DNA from: Undaria pinnatifida | Taxonomy: Eukaryota; Sar; Phaeophyceae; Laminariales; Alariaceae | Direction: 5' to 3' | Assembly (NCBI GenBank): GCA_012845835.1 | Contig: JABAKD010000028.1 | Span: forward strand, 7,505,632-7,569,631 | DNA length: 64,000 bases | In this document: one piece after another, positions 1 through 17,759 of the stretch | Position numbering within the stretch: position 1 is the first letter of the stretch | Layout: every line of letters starts with the position of its first letter | Notes under the pieces: model-generated | Seen by the model: only the letters and a program-made list of their open reading frames with translations | The model's database searches: none | Told to the model about the DNA's origin: nothing | Translations under genes and position numbers: made by a program

Positions 1-394
1 GACCAAAACCTGCAACAAACCTATAATACATATTCCTGTTTTACTAGCCAGATCTGGACTTGATTACTGTGTTTCTCGTACAGCAGTAGTAGACATCTAA
101 TACAAAGAATGACGAATGCTACGATACAGATATTAAGGTATACCTTTTTTTTGGCTGAAACGTTTTCTGAACGACCTCCTGAACGAAAAGATCGTCGGAA
201 TTTCGTCGATTTCTTTTTTAGGGCATATTTTTCGTTGTGTATACCTACGCCATGGGATTATTCTTCGGGTACATACGATAGCATCCCCCCCTCCCCCCGC
301 CCGCCCCTTGGAAAGTGATGCAGTTCACCCTTCAGGCGACTCGTCGAACACCTCACTGCGCTTTTCGCGCTTGGTGCAGGCAACGTCTGCCTGT

Positions 395-490
395 CGTTGG
401 TGAAAACCCGAGGCCCTACGTCCCGGCATAGTAGGGATTCGAGGGTCTATTGTCTTACGACTACCACGGACATGCACAAACTAAGTGCCC
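395..490 (-). repeat. Dispersed coding-like repeat with IDPRIPTMPGR, copy 1
   Basis: The minus strand encodes VHVRGSRKTIDPRIPTMPGR and is preceded by a G run (plus-strand C run at 488-527). It matches copies at 51.1 and 62.0 kb. Confidence 0.45.
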
Positions 491-639
491 CCCCCCCCCC
501 CCCCCCGCCCCCGCCCCCGCCCCCCAAATTGGTTCTGGGGTTTCGTAGAGAGTTTTTTCAAGTGAGAAGCCTCGGGAAAACAGATCGCGCACCTCTACCG
601 CCGTATACATACGACGCGTGCTAACGATGGAGGTAGGTA

Positions 640-860
640 GCACGTTTCGTCTAAAATGGTTCCTGGACGACGGCGGCGCTCCTTACCCCAAAATCATCGG
701 AAATTGGCCTTTTTTTTGCATCATTCTCGTCGTCTACTCAGGCCGTTGGATTTTCTTCATCTCGTAGCATTCTTAATTTTTTCTTCAAATCAGTTTCTGG
801 GAGAGGCCTTAACCTCCCAAAATTGAGGGGTAGTATTAGAAAAAAAGTGGTGCACCTCTA
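640..860 (+). repeat. Interspersed repeat family A, copy 1
   Basis: The blocks CTCCTTACCCCAAAATCATCGG, TCAGTTTCTGGGAGAGG, TTGAGGGGTAGTATTAG and GTGCACCTCTATCGTAGC recur in order at 2.3 kb and inverted at 16.7 kb. No ORF or clean termini. Confidence 0.5.
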
Positions 861-1011
861 TCGTAGCCCGCGCCATATTTGAGAGAATGCCTGCCACGGA
901 CACAGGTAGCTAGCTTCTTGCTGGTTTCTCTACTAAGCGGGTTCCACGACGTTCACCCACTTGTGTAACCTTAAGAGAAACTTGTTCGTATTTTCATAAA
1001 ACTAGTGTAAC

Positions 1012-1095
1012 AAAACGTCAGCTGTGAGTAGTTCGACAATTTTTTGGGGTCGATGCTCATCTTCTTCAGCGAGCTGCGTAATGCACCGGTCGCCT
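1012..1095 (-). repeat. Dispersed coding-like repeat with ITQLAKM, copy 1, frame-broken
   Basis: Nucleotide match to the family (GCGACCGGTGCATTACGCAG on the minus strand), but small insertions break the frame after CITQLA. Confidence 0.4.
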
Positions 1096-1214
1096 GGTAA
1101 CACAACAACAACAACAACAATTAGTCTGTATATCTACTGCAGCAACAAAAACAACACTAACCTTTGTATTGTACCTTGCGTACCTGGCGTCACGGGTCAC
1201 GGAAGAACTGAGCG

Positions 1215-1402
1215 TTATGCGCGTGTAAAGGCAATTTGACCATCTCTCGGTTTTTCTCCCTATGCGCACATGCCTTCAAAGGCATGCGAGGCAATTCGAC
1301 GATCTCCCATTTTCCCTGTACGCACACGCCTTCAAAGGCATGCGAGGCCAATTGACAATCCCCATTTTCCCTATACGCACACGCCTTCAAAGGCATGTGA
1401 AA
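1215..1402. repeat. Tandem repeat with palindromic core, about 57-bp unit
   Basis: Three units share CGCACA(C/T)GCCTTCAAAGGCATG; the core TGCCTTTGAAGGCA is palindromic. A lone unit recurs at 3268-3300, beside the LTR. Confidence 0.65.
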
Positions 1403-2120
1403 CCCTTTAGCTCATATCCATATCCAACATAATCGTGGATCCTAGGCCTTTGCTAGGCTTCGAGAGCAATGCCATATAACATATACGCACATGCACGATT
1501 GCGTGAACGTCATTTACCGGTCCCTCGACTATACAGGCCTGCGACGAGGACAGCTGCGTCACGTTAATGCGCAACCCCGCACCGGAGGGGGCCGGGTCGC
1601 GAGCGAACTGGGGCCACACGTCAGCCAGCGGTATCTCGGGTCTAGCTTTTACGTGCGACGACCGGCGGCTCGTCTCAATTGGTGGCACCTGTGTTTTTGT
1701 CTGGAGGTAGGCCTTCTGAGGGAAGAGGCGTTTGTTGTTGGGGCGTGGGGGGGGGGCGGGGGATGGGGGAGGGTTGTGAGTGGGGGGGGGTAGCGGGTGG
1801 GGTTGGGGTGAGGGGGTGGGTCACGCGGGGATATCTTTATTAATGGCTGACGCACCCTCGACAACTACAAGTACACCATAGAATACCGCCATCACCATCA
1901 CCACCACGGTGTGTTATCAAGCGATACTCAAGAGATTGCTCGATCTACTCTTACCGAGGCAATGAACGGCTTCACCCATCAGCCTCGACAACTGGTTTAA
2001 GCGCCTTGGCTTTAAAAGCCCAAACTCAAACTCTAACGCGGACCGCAGAGACCGCACGGGATTATTCTCAGAATGAATACGCCTTGAAGCCGTAGAACAT
2101 CAGCCATCAAATGTCAACTA

Positions 2121-2225
2121 TTACGGGGGACCATAGTAAATAGGACCAAATATTGTTAGTCAAAATAGGGAAATATATTGGTTTTTGTGTGTACCGTAGG
2201 TCCTATTTACTATGGTCCCCCGTAA
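2121..2225. mobile_element. Perfect TA-flanked MITE, 105 bp
   Basis: Terminal inverted repeats of 27 bp (TTACGGGGGACCATAG... / ...CTATGGTCCCCCGTAA) match without a mismatch. TA dinucleotides at 2119-2120 and 2226-2227 form the target duplication. The 51-bp centre is AT-rich. TA duplication and short length fit a Stowaway-type Tc1/mariner derivative. Confidence 0.75.
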
Positions 2226-2284
2226 TACCAACCAAACAAAGATAGAGGTATATATAGCTTTTTTCGGTTATTTTCTTTCATGAA

Positions 2285-2520
2285 TGACGGGTACCACTCC
2301 TTAACCCCAAATCGTCGGAATTTCGTCCATTTTGTTTTGGCATGATTCTCGTCGTGTACCCAGAGACCATGGTATTTTTGCATTCGGTATCATAACAGTT
2401 TTTGTATTACTTTTTTTTCATCAAAAATCAGTTTTTGGGAGAGAGAGGTCTTAAGCTCCCAAATTGAGGGGTAGTATTAAGAAAAAAAGTGCTGCACCTC
2501 TATCGTAGCACGCGTGGCTG
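2285..2520 (+). repeat. Interspersed repeat family A, copy 2
   Basis: CTCCTTAACCCCAAATCGTC, AGTTTTTGGGAGAGAGAGG and TGCTGCACCTCTATCGTAGC, ordered as in copy 1. Confidence 0.5.
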
Positions 2521-3313
2521 GGGCTGTGGTCCCAAACTCGAAGTACCGCTGAGGATGTCGATCCCGCAGTAGGTGCTACACACTCTGGGGTCCAAGCGTG
2601 CCATGAATGACAGATGTACTGTACCTCTTTTTTTTGTTTAAACCATTTTCTTGTAAGTGGCGGGGGGCTCCTCAACCCGCAACCCCTTTGTTGGAAGGCT
2701 TTTTTTTTTCTTTTTTCGAACGCAATATATATATATAATCGTGGTGTTATACCCCAAGCCATGAGTTTTCTTCATCAACAACAACAAACAACAAACAACA
2801 ACAAAAAAAATCGAGGATTTGGTGGAGGTGCAGGGCTCCTCAAGCGAACCTTGTCGGGAACGACGCACTGTACCTGTACCGCAGCATGTGTCTGACACAT
2901 GCTGGTTTGTCATAGTTGCTTCCCGAAGGCCGGTTGCATGTGTTCTGCCGTCGGCGTCATGTATAATTAGATTAGGGCGCTGTTAGACACAGGCCACCGC
3001 CCTTTTGCAGGTAGGTCTCTCTACTAATTATTACCTGGTATTATTTTTTCCCTCCGACAATATAGCGTAGATGCCTTTTCGATGTAAATCGAATATCCTT
3101 CCATAAAACAGCAGTAGTTCCTAAGATGTACTAATACTACTATAGGCAGGTTCCGCGTTGGCCACTCACTTGTACTAGATAAGCGCTTGTATTGGTTCCA
3201 CACAAAAACGGGCGAACTGAATAGCGTTCAAATCCGCGAAGCAAAGGCATCATCCTCTTTTTCCTATACGCACATGCCTTCAAAGGCATGTGAAACCCCT
3301 TTTTTTATATCAT

Positions 3314-3582
3314 TGTGAAATTAAAGGTGGGGGACACAGAGTGCCCCCTGCAGGTCTGCCAATTGAGCAGGTCCTCGGAGAGTACTCACTTTCGTTCCTT
3401 CGTAGAGATGTAGCTTTATTCGTTTCCACCAGAGCCCGGGATAGCTTCTGAGATCGGAGGCGCGTGCCTCCGATCTAATTCCTAACTTCCCCGAATATAA
3501 ACCGCCAACCTTATCATACGAAACCCATCCAAATTATCTCAAATTCGGATACTCTCAGGCCTTTCGAGGCCGTATCTTAACA
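3314..3582 (-). repeat. LTR, about 269 bp (3' LTR of the remnant)
   Basis: On the minus strand it starts TGTTAAGATACGG and ends near TTTCACA, matching the copy at 30442-30707 over its full length. It includes an AATAAAGC polyadenylation-like signal and an 11-bp-arm hairpin at 3451-3476 (AGATCGGAGGC / GCCTCCGATCT, 4-nt loop). Confidence 0.7.
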
Positions 3583-3786
3583 CTAGCCCACCCTGAAGAG
3601 TCGCATATACAGAAATATGGGAGATTCGGGGAAACTCCGGTTCTACGAACTAGACCATGAGTCGAAGATGCGGCTCCTCAAACCCCACTCCCACACCTCT
3701 AACCGTCTGGCTATGGAGCCAGGAACACGCGAAGAAAAGCAGTAGAAAGAAAAGAAGACCCTGCAGCAAGGCAATAGTCACCCATC

Positions 3787-3895
3787 AAAAACCTGCCGTA
3801 TGCCGCCGGTGTGGCGGGGGGGGCAGAAAAGGCTCTGGAACCTGCCGCATGCCGCCGGTGTGGCGGGGGGGGCAGGAAAAGCTCTACGGTAAACC
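3787..3895. repeat. Tandem duplication, about 54-bp unit
   Basis: GCCGCCGGTGTGGCGGGGGG and its surroundings occur twice (AAAACCTGCCGTATG... and GGAACCTGCCGCATG...) in the interior of the LTR remnant. Confidence 0.6.
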
Positions 3896-4444
3896 AACCA
3901 CAGAAAAGGTACTATGGCGAGGCGAGCCCTCGTCGATATGGAGGGGAATACAGGCGCTAACACAAGGGAGAAGTCATGCGAAAAACCTCCCGCGGGCCAT
4001 CGGCAAGGCAGGGGGTTAGACGAGGAAACGACGAATACCCGGGATGGAAGGTGTCAACACCTACAGCCCCGCTAGGGGAGGAAGTGTTTAGACGAAAAAA
4101 AAACAAAGCAGAACAAATACAACACACAAAACATAAAAGAAGACACACAGACCCGTACACTGGTCGCCCCCCGGCTCTGGGCTGAGGAGGTCGTCGGTAG
4201 GGCGAAATTGAACAATGACGAAAAGGCGACAGCCCTGCGCCTCAGATAGCGGCGTTTTACCCGAACCCTGACCCGGCACTGAGCAGGGGGTTCGGCAGGA
4301 CAGAATTTTTTTTTTTTTTTTGAAAGAACCGCCCCAAAACTCGATGAAGACCCTCAGGACACTACGAACGACCCAAAGACAAAGACGCAAAACTCATACC
4401 TCAAAAAAATGAAGAACTATCGAGAAGCGGTGGTGGCTTGGAAG

Positions 4445-5276
4445 TCAACTGGTCACGGCCGCGCCTCGAGATTCGTCTACGTTACGTTGGATTCCCCGAG
4501 GAAACGCACTGGCGATGTGAACTTGCAAGCACCAAGAGCCTCGTACGGCTCCCGTTGAAGTCGTGTAGCGCGCCGGGGGAAGAGGGAGTTTAATCGGTCC
4601 CGGGTCGTCCAGAAAGCGGACCAGGTATACCTCGTCCTCGGTAGTGCTCGCGCTGATTTTTCCTAGCCACCATGAACCATCGTCTCCCTTGTACCAAAAG
4701 TGGACTCCCTTAGGGAGTACTGTGTCGTGGTAGCGACGGAGCCAATCGGTGCGGGGAACACAGGCGTAGCCCGGCGCTAGGAAACGTTCCCCGTTGTTGC
4801 GGGAGAGCTCACGCTGTGCCGCCCCGATCCGCATTCGGCGGTAAAGGCGGTTGGTTTGGCGGTGCTGGTCCGGGGTTCCGGCCCAATAACGCAAGATGTG
4901 GGAGCGGGAGAGGTGAAGGTCCATTTCCCGCTCCCAGGACGGTTCGGAGAGTCCCGCCCAATGCGTCTTGTATAGCACCGCGATGACGCCACCTCGCCCC
5001 CGTACCGACTGATGACCAGTGATCTGCTCCACCTCCATGCCGTTGGAGGGGAGTCGAAACGTCGTCTTGAGTGACGTGGTACGGCGGGGACTTCTTGGAA
5101 AATTTGTTGAGCACATACTGTGTCAGCCCCGCCGGTAGGTATTTGGGCATGTCCCCGCTGTCGTGGGGGTTGGCACAGGGTTTGCAGCGCTCGATGGCCA
5201 CACGCCGACTAATTCCTAACTTCCCCGAATATAAACCGCCAACCTTATCATACGAAACCCATCCAAATGATCTCAA
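4445..5276 (-). pseudogene. Ty3-type polyprotein C-terminus: chromodomain plus Tudor-like segment, frameshifted
   Basis: Two overlapping minus-strand frames cover this region, changing frame near 5040. The second frame has a chromodomain-like core (THWAGLSEPSWERE, with the usual W-x-G and P-S-W-E features) followed by HILRYW. About 90 residues later comes a Tudor/Agenet-like segment (HFWYKGDDGSWWLGKI, then YLVRFLDD). Chromodomains at the C-terminus of integrase mark Ty3/gypsy chromoviruses and direct integration to heterochromatin. No integrase, RT or RNase H core is left. The Tudor call is from pattern only. Confidence 0.55.
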
Positions 5277-5316
5277 ATTCGGATACCTACAGGCCTTTCG
5301 AGGCCGTATCTTAACA
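5209..5316 (-). repeat. Truncated LTR of the same family
   Basis: It matches the first 108 bp of the family (minus strand, TGTTAAGATACGG end at 5316) and stops right where the hairpin lies in the copy at 3314-3582. Confidence 0.65.
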
Positions 5317-5484
5317 TCATTTCAGTATCTAGATCTTGCGCCTTCTTGGGCTTCCAGGGCAATACCGTAACACATATGCGAGAAGATAAGGGCATGCTCA
5401 TTTGCTCGGCACGGATGGGTGCGGTCTCCCTTCCTCGTTTCTGATGCACCTATGAGCTAAAAACTAAAACCTATACCTGCACCT

Positions 5485-5950
5485 TCGTTTTGGGAGGAAA
5501 ATCACTTGGAATTATTAGGAGGGACATTTTGACTAACTACGATAGCCCCTCCCCAAACCCAGCGAATATATTTCACGAACGTTTAATGGCTGCTCGACAC
5601 GAGGAAGTGGTTGCCATGAAAAAAACACATTTAGGTTTCTTTCTTGTAGCAAAGGAATATTTAAACGATGGCGCCGGGGTGCGACGCAAGGAGAGTTGCA
5701 TTTCAGGAGACACGGCCGTGAGCTGTTTTCAAAACCGGCGATTTCGCTAAAGAAAAGCTGGGCGGGCTATACCGCGTGGAACAGTTGGTTCCAACGAAAA
5801 GGTCATCATACTGTTTCCTGCTGCAGAGACGGGCGTGGTCCCACATGAACAGATGGACAGTACTAGTAGTATATCGCATTTTCAGAGTCCCCAAAGTCAT
5901 TTCCTATACTGATTTCAAGTAATTTGGGTTTCCAGTGGTAAATGCGTTAA
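5485..5950. mobile_element. Longer member of the TTAA MITE family
   Basis: The left end is degenerate (CGTTTTGGGAGGAAAATCACTTGGAATTA); the right end (GGGTTTCCAGTGGTAAATGCGTTAA) is clear. The roughly 230-bp centre recurs at 8400-8620. Confidence 0.45.
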
Positions 5951-6262
5951 GCCCCCTTGCAACCGCGCTGTGGGACCTTGGGTTGGACACCTGCAGTCTC
6001 CTGGCTGTGACGCTCCACTGCCGACTGGCCTGTACTTAACTCGCACCGTGCCCCCACGGCGAACGCGCATGATGTATGTATTGAGGCGTTTGCCTGGTGG
6101 GATCCTTGTCGATATGATCCTCAGAAGGGACAGGCATGTCTATCGCGAGACCACAGCTCACAGCAGTATAAAACTGAAAACAGACACGCGCACTGCAGGA
6201 TACCAGCCAGCTTGACCCCCCCCCCCCCCCCTCCATCCCGCCCCACTCGCGTCACGTGTGTC

Positions 6263-6346
6263 TGTTAAGGAATTAGTGGGGTGTTAGTCCGTTTGATAAC
6301 CTGCAAAAGGTTAACCAATAGCTTACCCAAACTAAGCCTTATAACA
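6263..6346 (+). mobile_element. Solo terminal repeat of the TRIM-like family, 84 bp
   Basis: It starts TGTTAAGGAATTAG and ends GCCTTATAACA, and it aligns throughout with the terminal repeats at 29.5-29.9 kb. TGTC directly precedes (6259-6262) and follows (6347-6350) it, a 4-bp target duplication. Confidence 0.65.
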
Positions 6347-7738
6347 TGTCTACACGGTGCTGTGCACATATGCGCGTGTGTCGCGCGTATAGGCATGTAC
6401 GATCAACACCTCGCCAAGGGCAAGACGGCACAGCACGAGGAGGAGGAGGGGGAGGAGGGGCAGGAGGAGGAGGAGCACGAGGGGGAGGGGGGGCGGCGGG
6501 GAGGGAGTGCTGTAGCAATAGGAGAAGGGCGTAGAAACAAATAGACGTGTGTAGTAAACGGCAGTGCATATCATAAAATAGTCAGTTTCAGTCCAAGACT
6601 GGGCTTGTTTGCGCTTAGTGAGCTGAGAGTCGAGCGGTTGGATATGATACCTGCGTAGCCTATGTAGTTACATGTACCGATTGTTTGTGTTGTTATACTT
6701 ATATGCTTAGTTACGAGCTACTACCCAGTTCGGATCCTTCTCATTTTGTCTGTGGACTTTTTCACTGTCTGCTTCCCCCCTCTCTTTCGTTGTACATGAC
6801 AGGCTCTCGTGGGGGCTCATTTGCTCGTGGACCTTTTTCCAGCACAGCCAGTCAGTGTAGTTGCTGCTACATACTTCCACAGTTGCTGCACATAACATGC
6901 TATTATTGTACGTTAAGAAGAGTGCTGGTTGATAAAAATAGCACAATGTGTCATCAGCGCGTATACTCAGAACTATTGGACAACTAACTCCCGATGGAGT
7001 TGTTACTGCTGAACGCGCAGCAAACGCAAAATGCACACAGGGCATGCTCTGAACCCTCCCAAATATATATATATATATATTGTTTTGAGGAGCCTCCGAG
7101 GAAGATTCCTTTTTGGGGGGAAAATGACGACGTTGGTTCTCCAAATAGTATGCGAAGACCCCTCCAGGTTACCCTTCCCCTTGAAGATGTCTTCTCACAT
7201 TACTATTAAGATACTGCTCTACTATGTCCCTGGTATTAATCTTAACAACTACTCTTAAAATCCACAAGCCGACCGATAAGGTTTGAAAGGCGCACGCCAG
7301 CTGTCTGCGCACCGGTTACTTATACCACTGGCCGAGTAGCAGGGGTCAGTCGTCGGGGGCCTTCTGACGCAAAACAAAAAAAAAATGTCCAGAGTCAAGC
7401 CAGATGGAGAATTTGAACCGATAACCAACAGAAGAAGGGGTGTCAAGAAAGGTATATGTTCGATTTTCCAGGGTCACGGAGACCCCAGCAGACAGTGAGA
7501 AATTCCCCGGTGTGGGCTGCTACTACTACGGTGCGATTAGACTAATGCCGGAATTGTACGCCGATTAGTTCAGTCACTATGCTTGCCTTTTGGAGGGTTG
7601 TTCTTGGCTGTGGCGCTGGGCGTAAAGAGGTGGAGGTGATCTATTGCAACAAGCAGGGCAGCAAAGGGAAATCACAACGGTGTTCGTATCATGGATGGGT
7701 ACAACAAGTTTTTTTCTTTTTGTAAACGCAAAATGTTG

Positions 7739-8081
7739 AACATACCCAACGAGGCCAATCACGAAGCGCGACTGGCGACGAGCAGGGTTCCACTGGCTGG
7801 CCCCGAAGGACAACGTACTGGTCGACGCCCGTCGTCTGTTTGGATCCAGCAACCAAGAAGACATGTGTGTGTTCTTGACGATAAACCGTTCTTTTGCCTA
7901 TCGACATCTAGAACATGCAGTGGTTGTGTCGATTCTTCATCCTGCTGAGACGAGTTACCTTGACAAGACCATGTGTATGTTTATGGCCACGTGCAGTAGA
8001 ACCGGAGAAGGGTCGCGCGCTGCCCCGACTAAACCACACAAGAAACCATCAACAGACAGACGGCGTAAAAAAAACAGCTGA
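7739..8081 (+). other. Unrecognised open frame with protein-like composition
   Basis: The frame is open for about 114 codons from a TGA near 7736 to the stop at 8079-8081. It includes FHWLAPKDNVLVDARRLFG and SYLDKTMCMFMATCSR before a basic tail. The first ATG is internal (7863). I recognise no family. It could be an exon, a transposon fragment or chance. Confidence 0.2.
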
Positions 8082-8399
8082 AACTTCGGGAGGGTCAGTA
8101 AAATAACTAAGTACGGCCCAGGAAGTGGACGTCCATAGCGTCGCTGGGCGGGCAGGCCCGACAATCTCGAGCACCGACGAAGTGAGAGGACTACCCCGGC
8201 GGTGAACCAAGCCCGAGGACCCAAAAGTCGAGAGGAGGTATTTAATTCCGTACGTCGACCCTTCCTTTAAGAACCGCACCCATGTTTTTTCGGGACACAT
8301 GACTCGGAAAAAGAGCTGGATAATTTTTGCACGATCAAACAAACGAACACTTCGGAAAGTACTTTCCGGGGCCAAGGCAAGGTCCTCTGTGAAGGACTG

Positions 8400-8620
8400 A
8401 TTCTACGATAGCCCCCCCAAATTCCAGCGGTTTTCTTTAATGAACGTTTCATGGCTGCTCGATACGAGGAAGGGTGATAGCAAAAACGATATCTTCATAC
8501 AGCGTCTTGTTCGCAAAGGACTATCGAACGATGACGTCGGCGGGGCAAGGAGCATTGTATTCCATCAGATACGGCCGGGAGCTGGTTTTAAAACCGGCGA
8601 TTTCGTTTAAGAAATGTCGG
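8400..8620 (+). repeat. Dispersed duplicate of 5535-5765
   Basis: CTACGATAGCCCC, ATGGCTGCTCGA(C/T)ACGAGGAAG and AAAACCGGCGATTTCG are shared in order with the centre of the 5.5-kb MITE, in direct orientation. Confidence 0.55.
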
Positions 8621-8704
8621 GGGGGCAAAGGCAAGGTCATCTAAAGGACGTATTAATAGTACCGGTTGCGGTAGTATTGAATGCCAGCACTCCTAAGAGC
8701 CGGA

Positions 8705-8830
8705 GTTGGGTCAGGAGGTTTCTAAAACTTCGAGGGTCGAGCCCGGTCTGCTCGAGAGGTGTTTAAAATCTCACGGGCTAGATCGGGTCGGGTCAAGAGG
8801 GTCGGGCCGAGTCACCATGATCCGCCCTGA
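8705..8830. repeat. Decayed GGGTC-rich minisatellite block
   Basis: GGGTCAGGAGGTTTCTAAAAC and AAAATCTCACGGGC are recognisable family words with many substitutions. Confidence 0.55.
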
Positions 8831-10711
8831 TCAGTGAGGCCTGATCCGCGAAAAGCTATTGTAAAAACGTCACAAAGGCTCACGCATGGGCGTGCTGTTT
8901 CGGCATGAACAACGGTTCACACCCAGGAACGTTACGTGGATAGCCGTAACCAGAAAATAAAAACACGCAGCTGTGGTCATACGACGCCCGGCCCTTAGCG
9001 TATTATTAGCCCGATCACAAGCGACAGCGACAACATACATGGAAAATCCATTTCCGTTTCGCGAACTCATCGTAGTTACGTGTTGTGTCCGTACCTTTGC
9101 GGCGAACCAACGCGAACCAAATGATACAAGACAAAAGACCTTCGCGGAAATTTTCCAAAAAAACCCGAGCCGTGTTATTGCCGGTACTCAAAACGTGTCC
9201 ACCAAACCAAACATCCAAGCTAAAAAGTTGCCCAGAGCGGTAGTATTATAACGTTGAGATGACAGGCAGACGGTAGGCAGATACAGACACAGAATTGATG
9301 CAACCAAGACAATAAACATAGGCACACGAGTTCGGCTGTCAAAACCGAACGAGACAATATATATAGGCAGAACGGGTGTAACTCTCCATTTACTCGTACT
9401 TTGGCGGTGTGCTGATCAGGGCGACCACGATTCTCGCTTGCCTCCCGGTCAACGTGCCGTCAAGAAAACAAAAAAAAACGCGCCCATTATTCGTAAAAAA
9501 CGAGAGGAAAAACAAGAAAACAAAAAAAAGCACGAAATACACTTTCGGGATGAAAAAAATCACCGGTGCCAACAGTTCCAAAAGAAAAAAGGAAAAAAAC
9601 AAAAATGTAGGTGACACGCTTGGTGAAACATCGTGGTGGGGTGGTATCGGTGGTGCGATGGCACACACCCTGATGACTCCTGACCCGGTGCGGCAACACT
9701 GCTTGCCCCTTTCATACGTAAGCAGCGGCCCAGCGAGTACAAAAAAACGCGTCCTTCATTACAAAAAACCACACCACCACCACCACCACACACGCGCACC
9801 GTCCCCTCCTTCCTCCGCAGCCTCCCCACCGACGGCCACATCACAGTAGGTCGTCGCCTGCTTGCTTGCCAGGAGGCATCACGATGGGGATCATAATACC
9901 CCAATACTTCCAACACCGGGTGGTACACGGAGCTATTTTCGGCTTTTTGCCATTCCGTATCAAGTGTCTCGCCCACTTTTCCTACCGCCGGGGTCCGCAC
10001 GTGAAGCCTCGGGCGGGGCCGCCCCTTACGTCATGTAACCCTCCTCCCCTCCCCGTCACCCTCGCCTGTCGAGACCACCTGCGGTCGTGCACCCGCCCAT
10101 ACCTCCCCAGTTCCCTTCCTGTTTTCGGAGCACCCCCCTGCCCCAACCTCCTTCCCCGACAACGGCAGAAAACCATTTTGGACAAGATACCGGCCGGGGG
10201 CTCACTAAAGACATACTCTAACGCTCATGTCGACAACACACGACCGAAAGAGAAAAAAGACAGGGAGCCGGAGAACGAGAAAGAAAAAACGAACCGCGTT
10301 GATGGCGGGCGGCGCCGCTAGTAGAGGCCGCAATAAACGCTGCGGGCTGTGCACGATACCGGCGCATAGACCGAGCAGAAACACCCAAAACGGGATGTGG
10401 TACCCCCCCTACACCTGAGCAACTAACTCACAAAAAGGCGCGCAAAAACAACCAACGGGAAAAGCAAGACCCCGCAGCGCCGCTCACGATGCCACCCCCG
10501 CCCTCCCCAACACATCACCTACCCTTTCCCTCCTTAGGAAAACCAACGACCCTCAGCCCCTCCCCAACCCTTCCCTTCCCCAGGAAAACCAACGACCCCC
10601 TCCCCCCCCCCGCTTCTTGCCGCCACCTCCTCCCGGTCCCATCCCCGACCTAGCTCCCGAACCTACGGCGACGCTTTTTCTGCGCGCACGAAATCACTGT
10701 TAGGATTGAGC

Positions 10712-17130
<6,419 letters not shown>

Positions 17131-17500
17131 TTCTTGCGCCTTTTGTTCAATCAAAAATTGTGTTTTGGAGCCGAGGGGCGGGCGGACGAACAATCGTTTG
17201 CAGGAGAGACAAAACCGCCCCCGGGACAAAACAAGACAGACAGGATGGGGGGAGGGAGGGTGGGGGCGGAGTGGGGGGGGAGGGCGGGAGGGAGGGCGGA
17301 AAAGGGTCACGAGGGAACAAACAATAGATGGCCAAAACAGCGGGGGCATTTCATTGGCCGGCTTCGATTCAAGGTTTACGGCATGGACTATGGAGCTTCT
17401 TTAGAGAGGAACGGGCCTTGACGCTTTTAGCACCGCATTCCCGACATGGGGACAAAACACTTGGAGTTAGACCAGGAAAATTTTAGGAGTTGGAAATAGG

Positions 17501-17590
17501 TTAACGCCTCTACAGCTGGAAACCCGTTTTGGGGGACAAAATAACTTGGAATTACGACAGGGTGGGGTTTTAGGATTCCACAGGGGTAAA
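17501..17590 (+). mobile_element. TTAA MITE, left-end fragment
   Basis: It begins TTAACGCCTCTACAGCTGG and continues through the GTTTTGGGGGACAAAATAACTTGG block. The right end is missing. A second, more decayed left-end block adjoins at 17445-17490. It lies just upstream of the Ran start region. Confidence 0.55.
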
Positions 17591-17759
17591 AAAAAAAAGA
17601 AAGTGATTCCCCTCTACCGTAGTAATAGTAACATGTTTCACCTGTACGACACACAATACAGGCAGCATGACGATATTCGTGCAATACTACTACTGCACGC
17701 CCTCCATACAGACGCTTTCGCTAGATAAGATTAGGTTTTAGATAGATATGCACGGGTCG

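Larger units (their letters stand above)
3314..5316 (-). mobile_element. Internally deleted LTR retrotransposon remnant
   Basis: Two copies of one LTR sequence in the same orientation flank a 1.6-kb interior that encodes, on the minus strand, the C-terminal end of a Ty3-type polyprotein. The 3' LTR (3314-3582) is near full length; the 5' LTR is cut to 108 bp (5209-5316). Most of gag and pol are gone. No target-site duplication is visible. A purine-rich run (AGGGTGGGCTAG on the minus strand) precedes the 3' LTR and may be the polypurine tract. Confidence 0.6.
6350..10711. other. No gene recognised; 3' flank of Ran
   Basis: Apart from the repeats at 8400-8620 and 8705-8830 and the open frame at 7739-8081, I see only GGA-rich (6435-6510), A-rich (9470-9605) and C-rich (10490-10620) low-complexity DNA. 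Short ORFs here have skewed composition and no motifs. Confidence 0.4.

Noticed and set aside
488..527. Long C runs (also 6217-6232, 62004-62017, 62058-62080) as telomeric or regulatory signals
   Set aside because: Simple homopolymers common throughout the introns and spacers here; no telomere-type unit.
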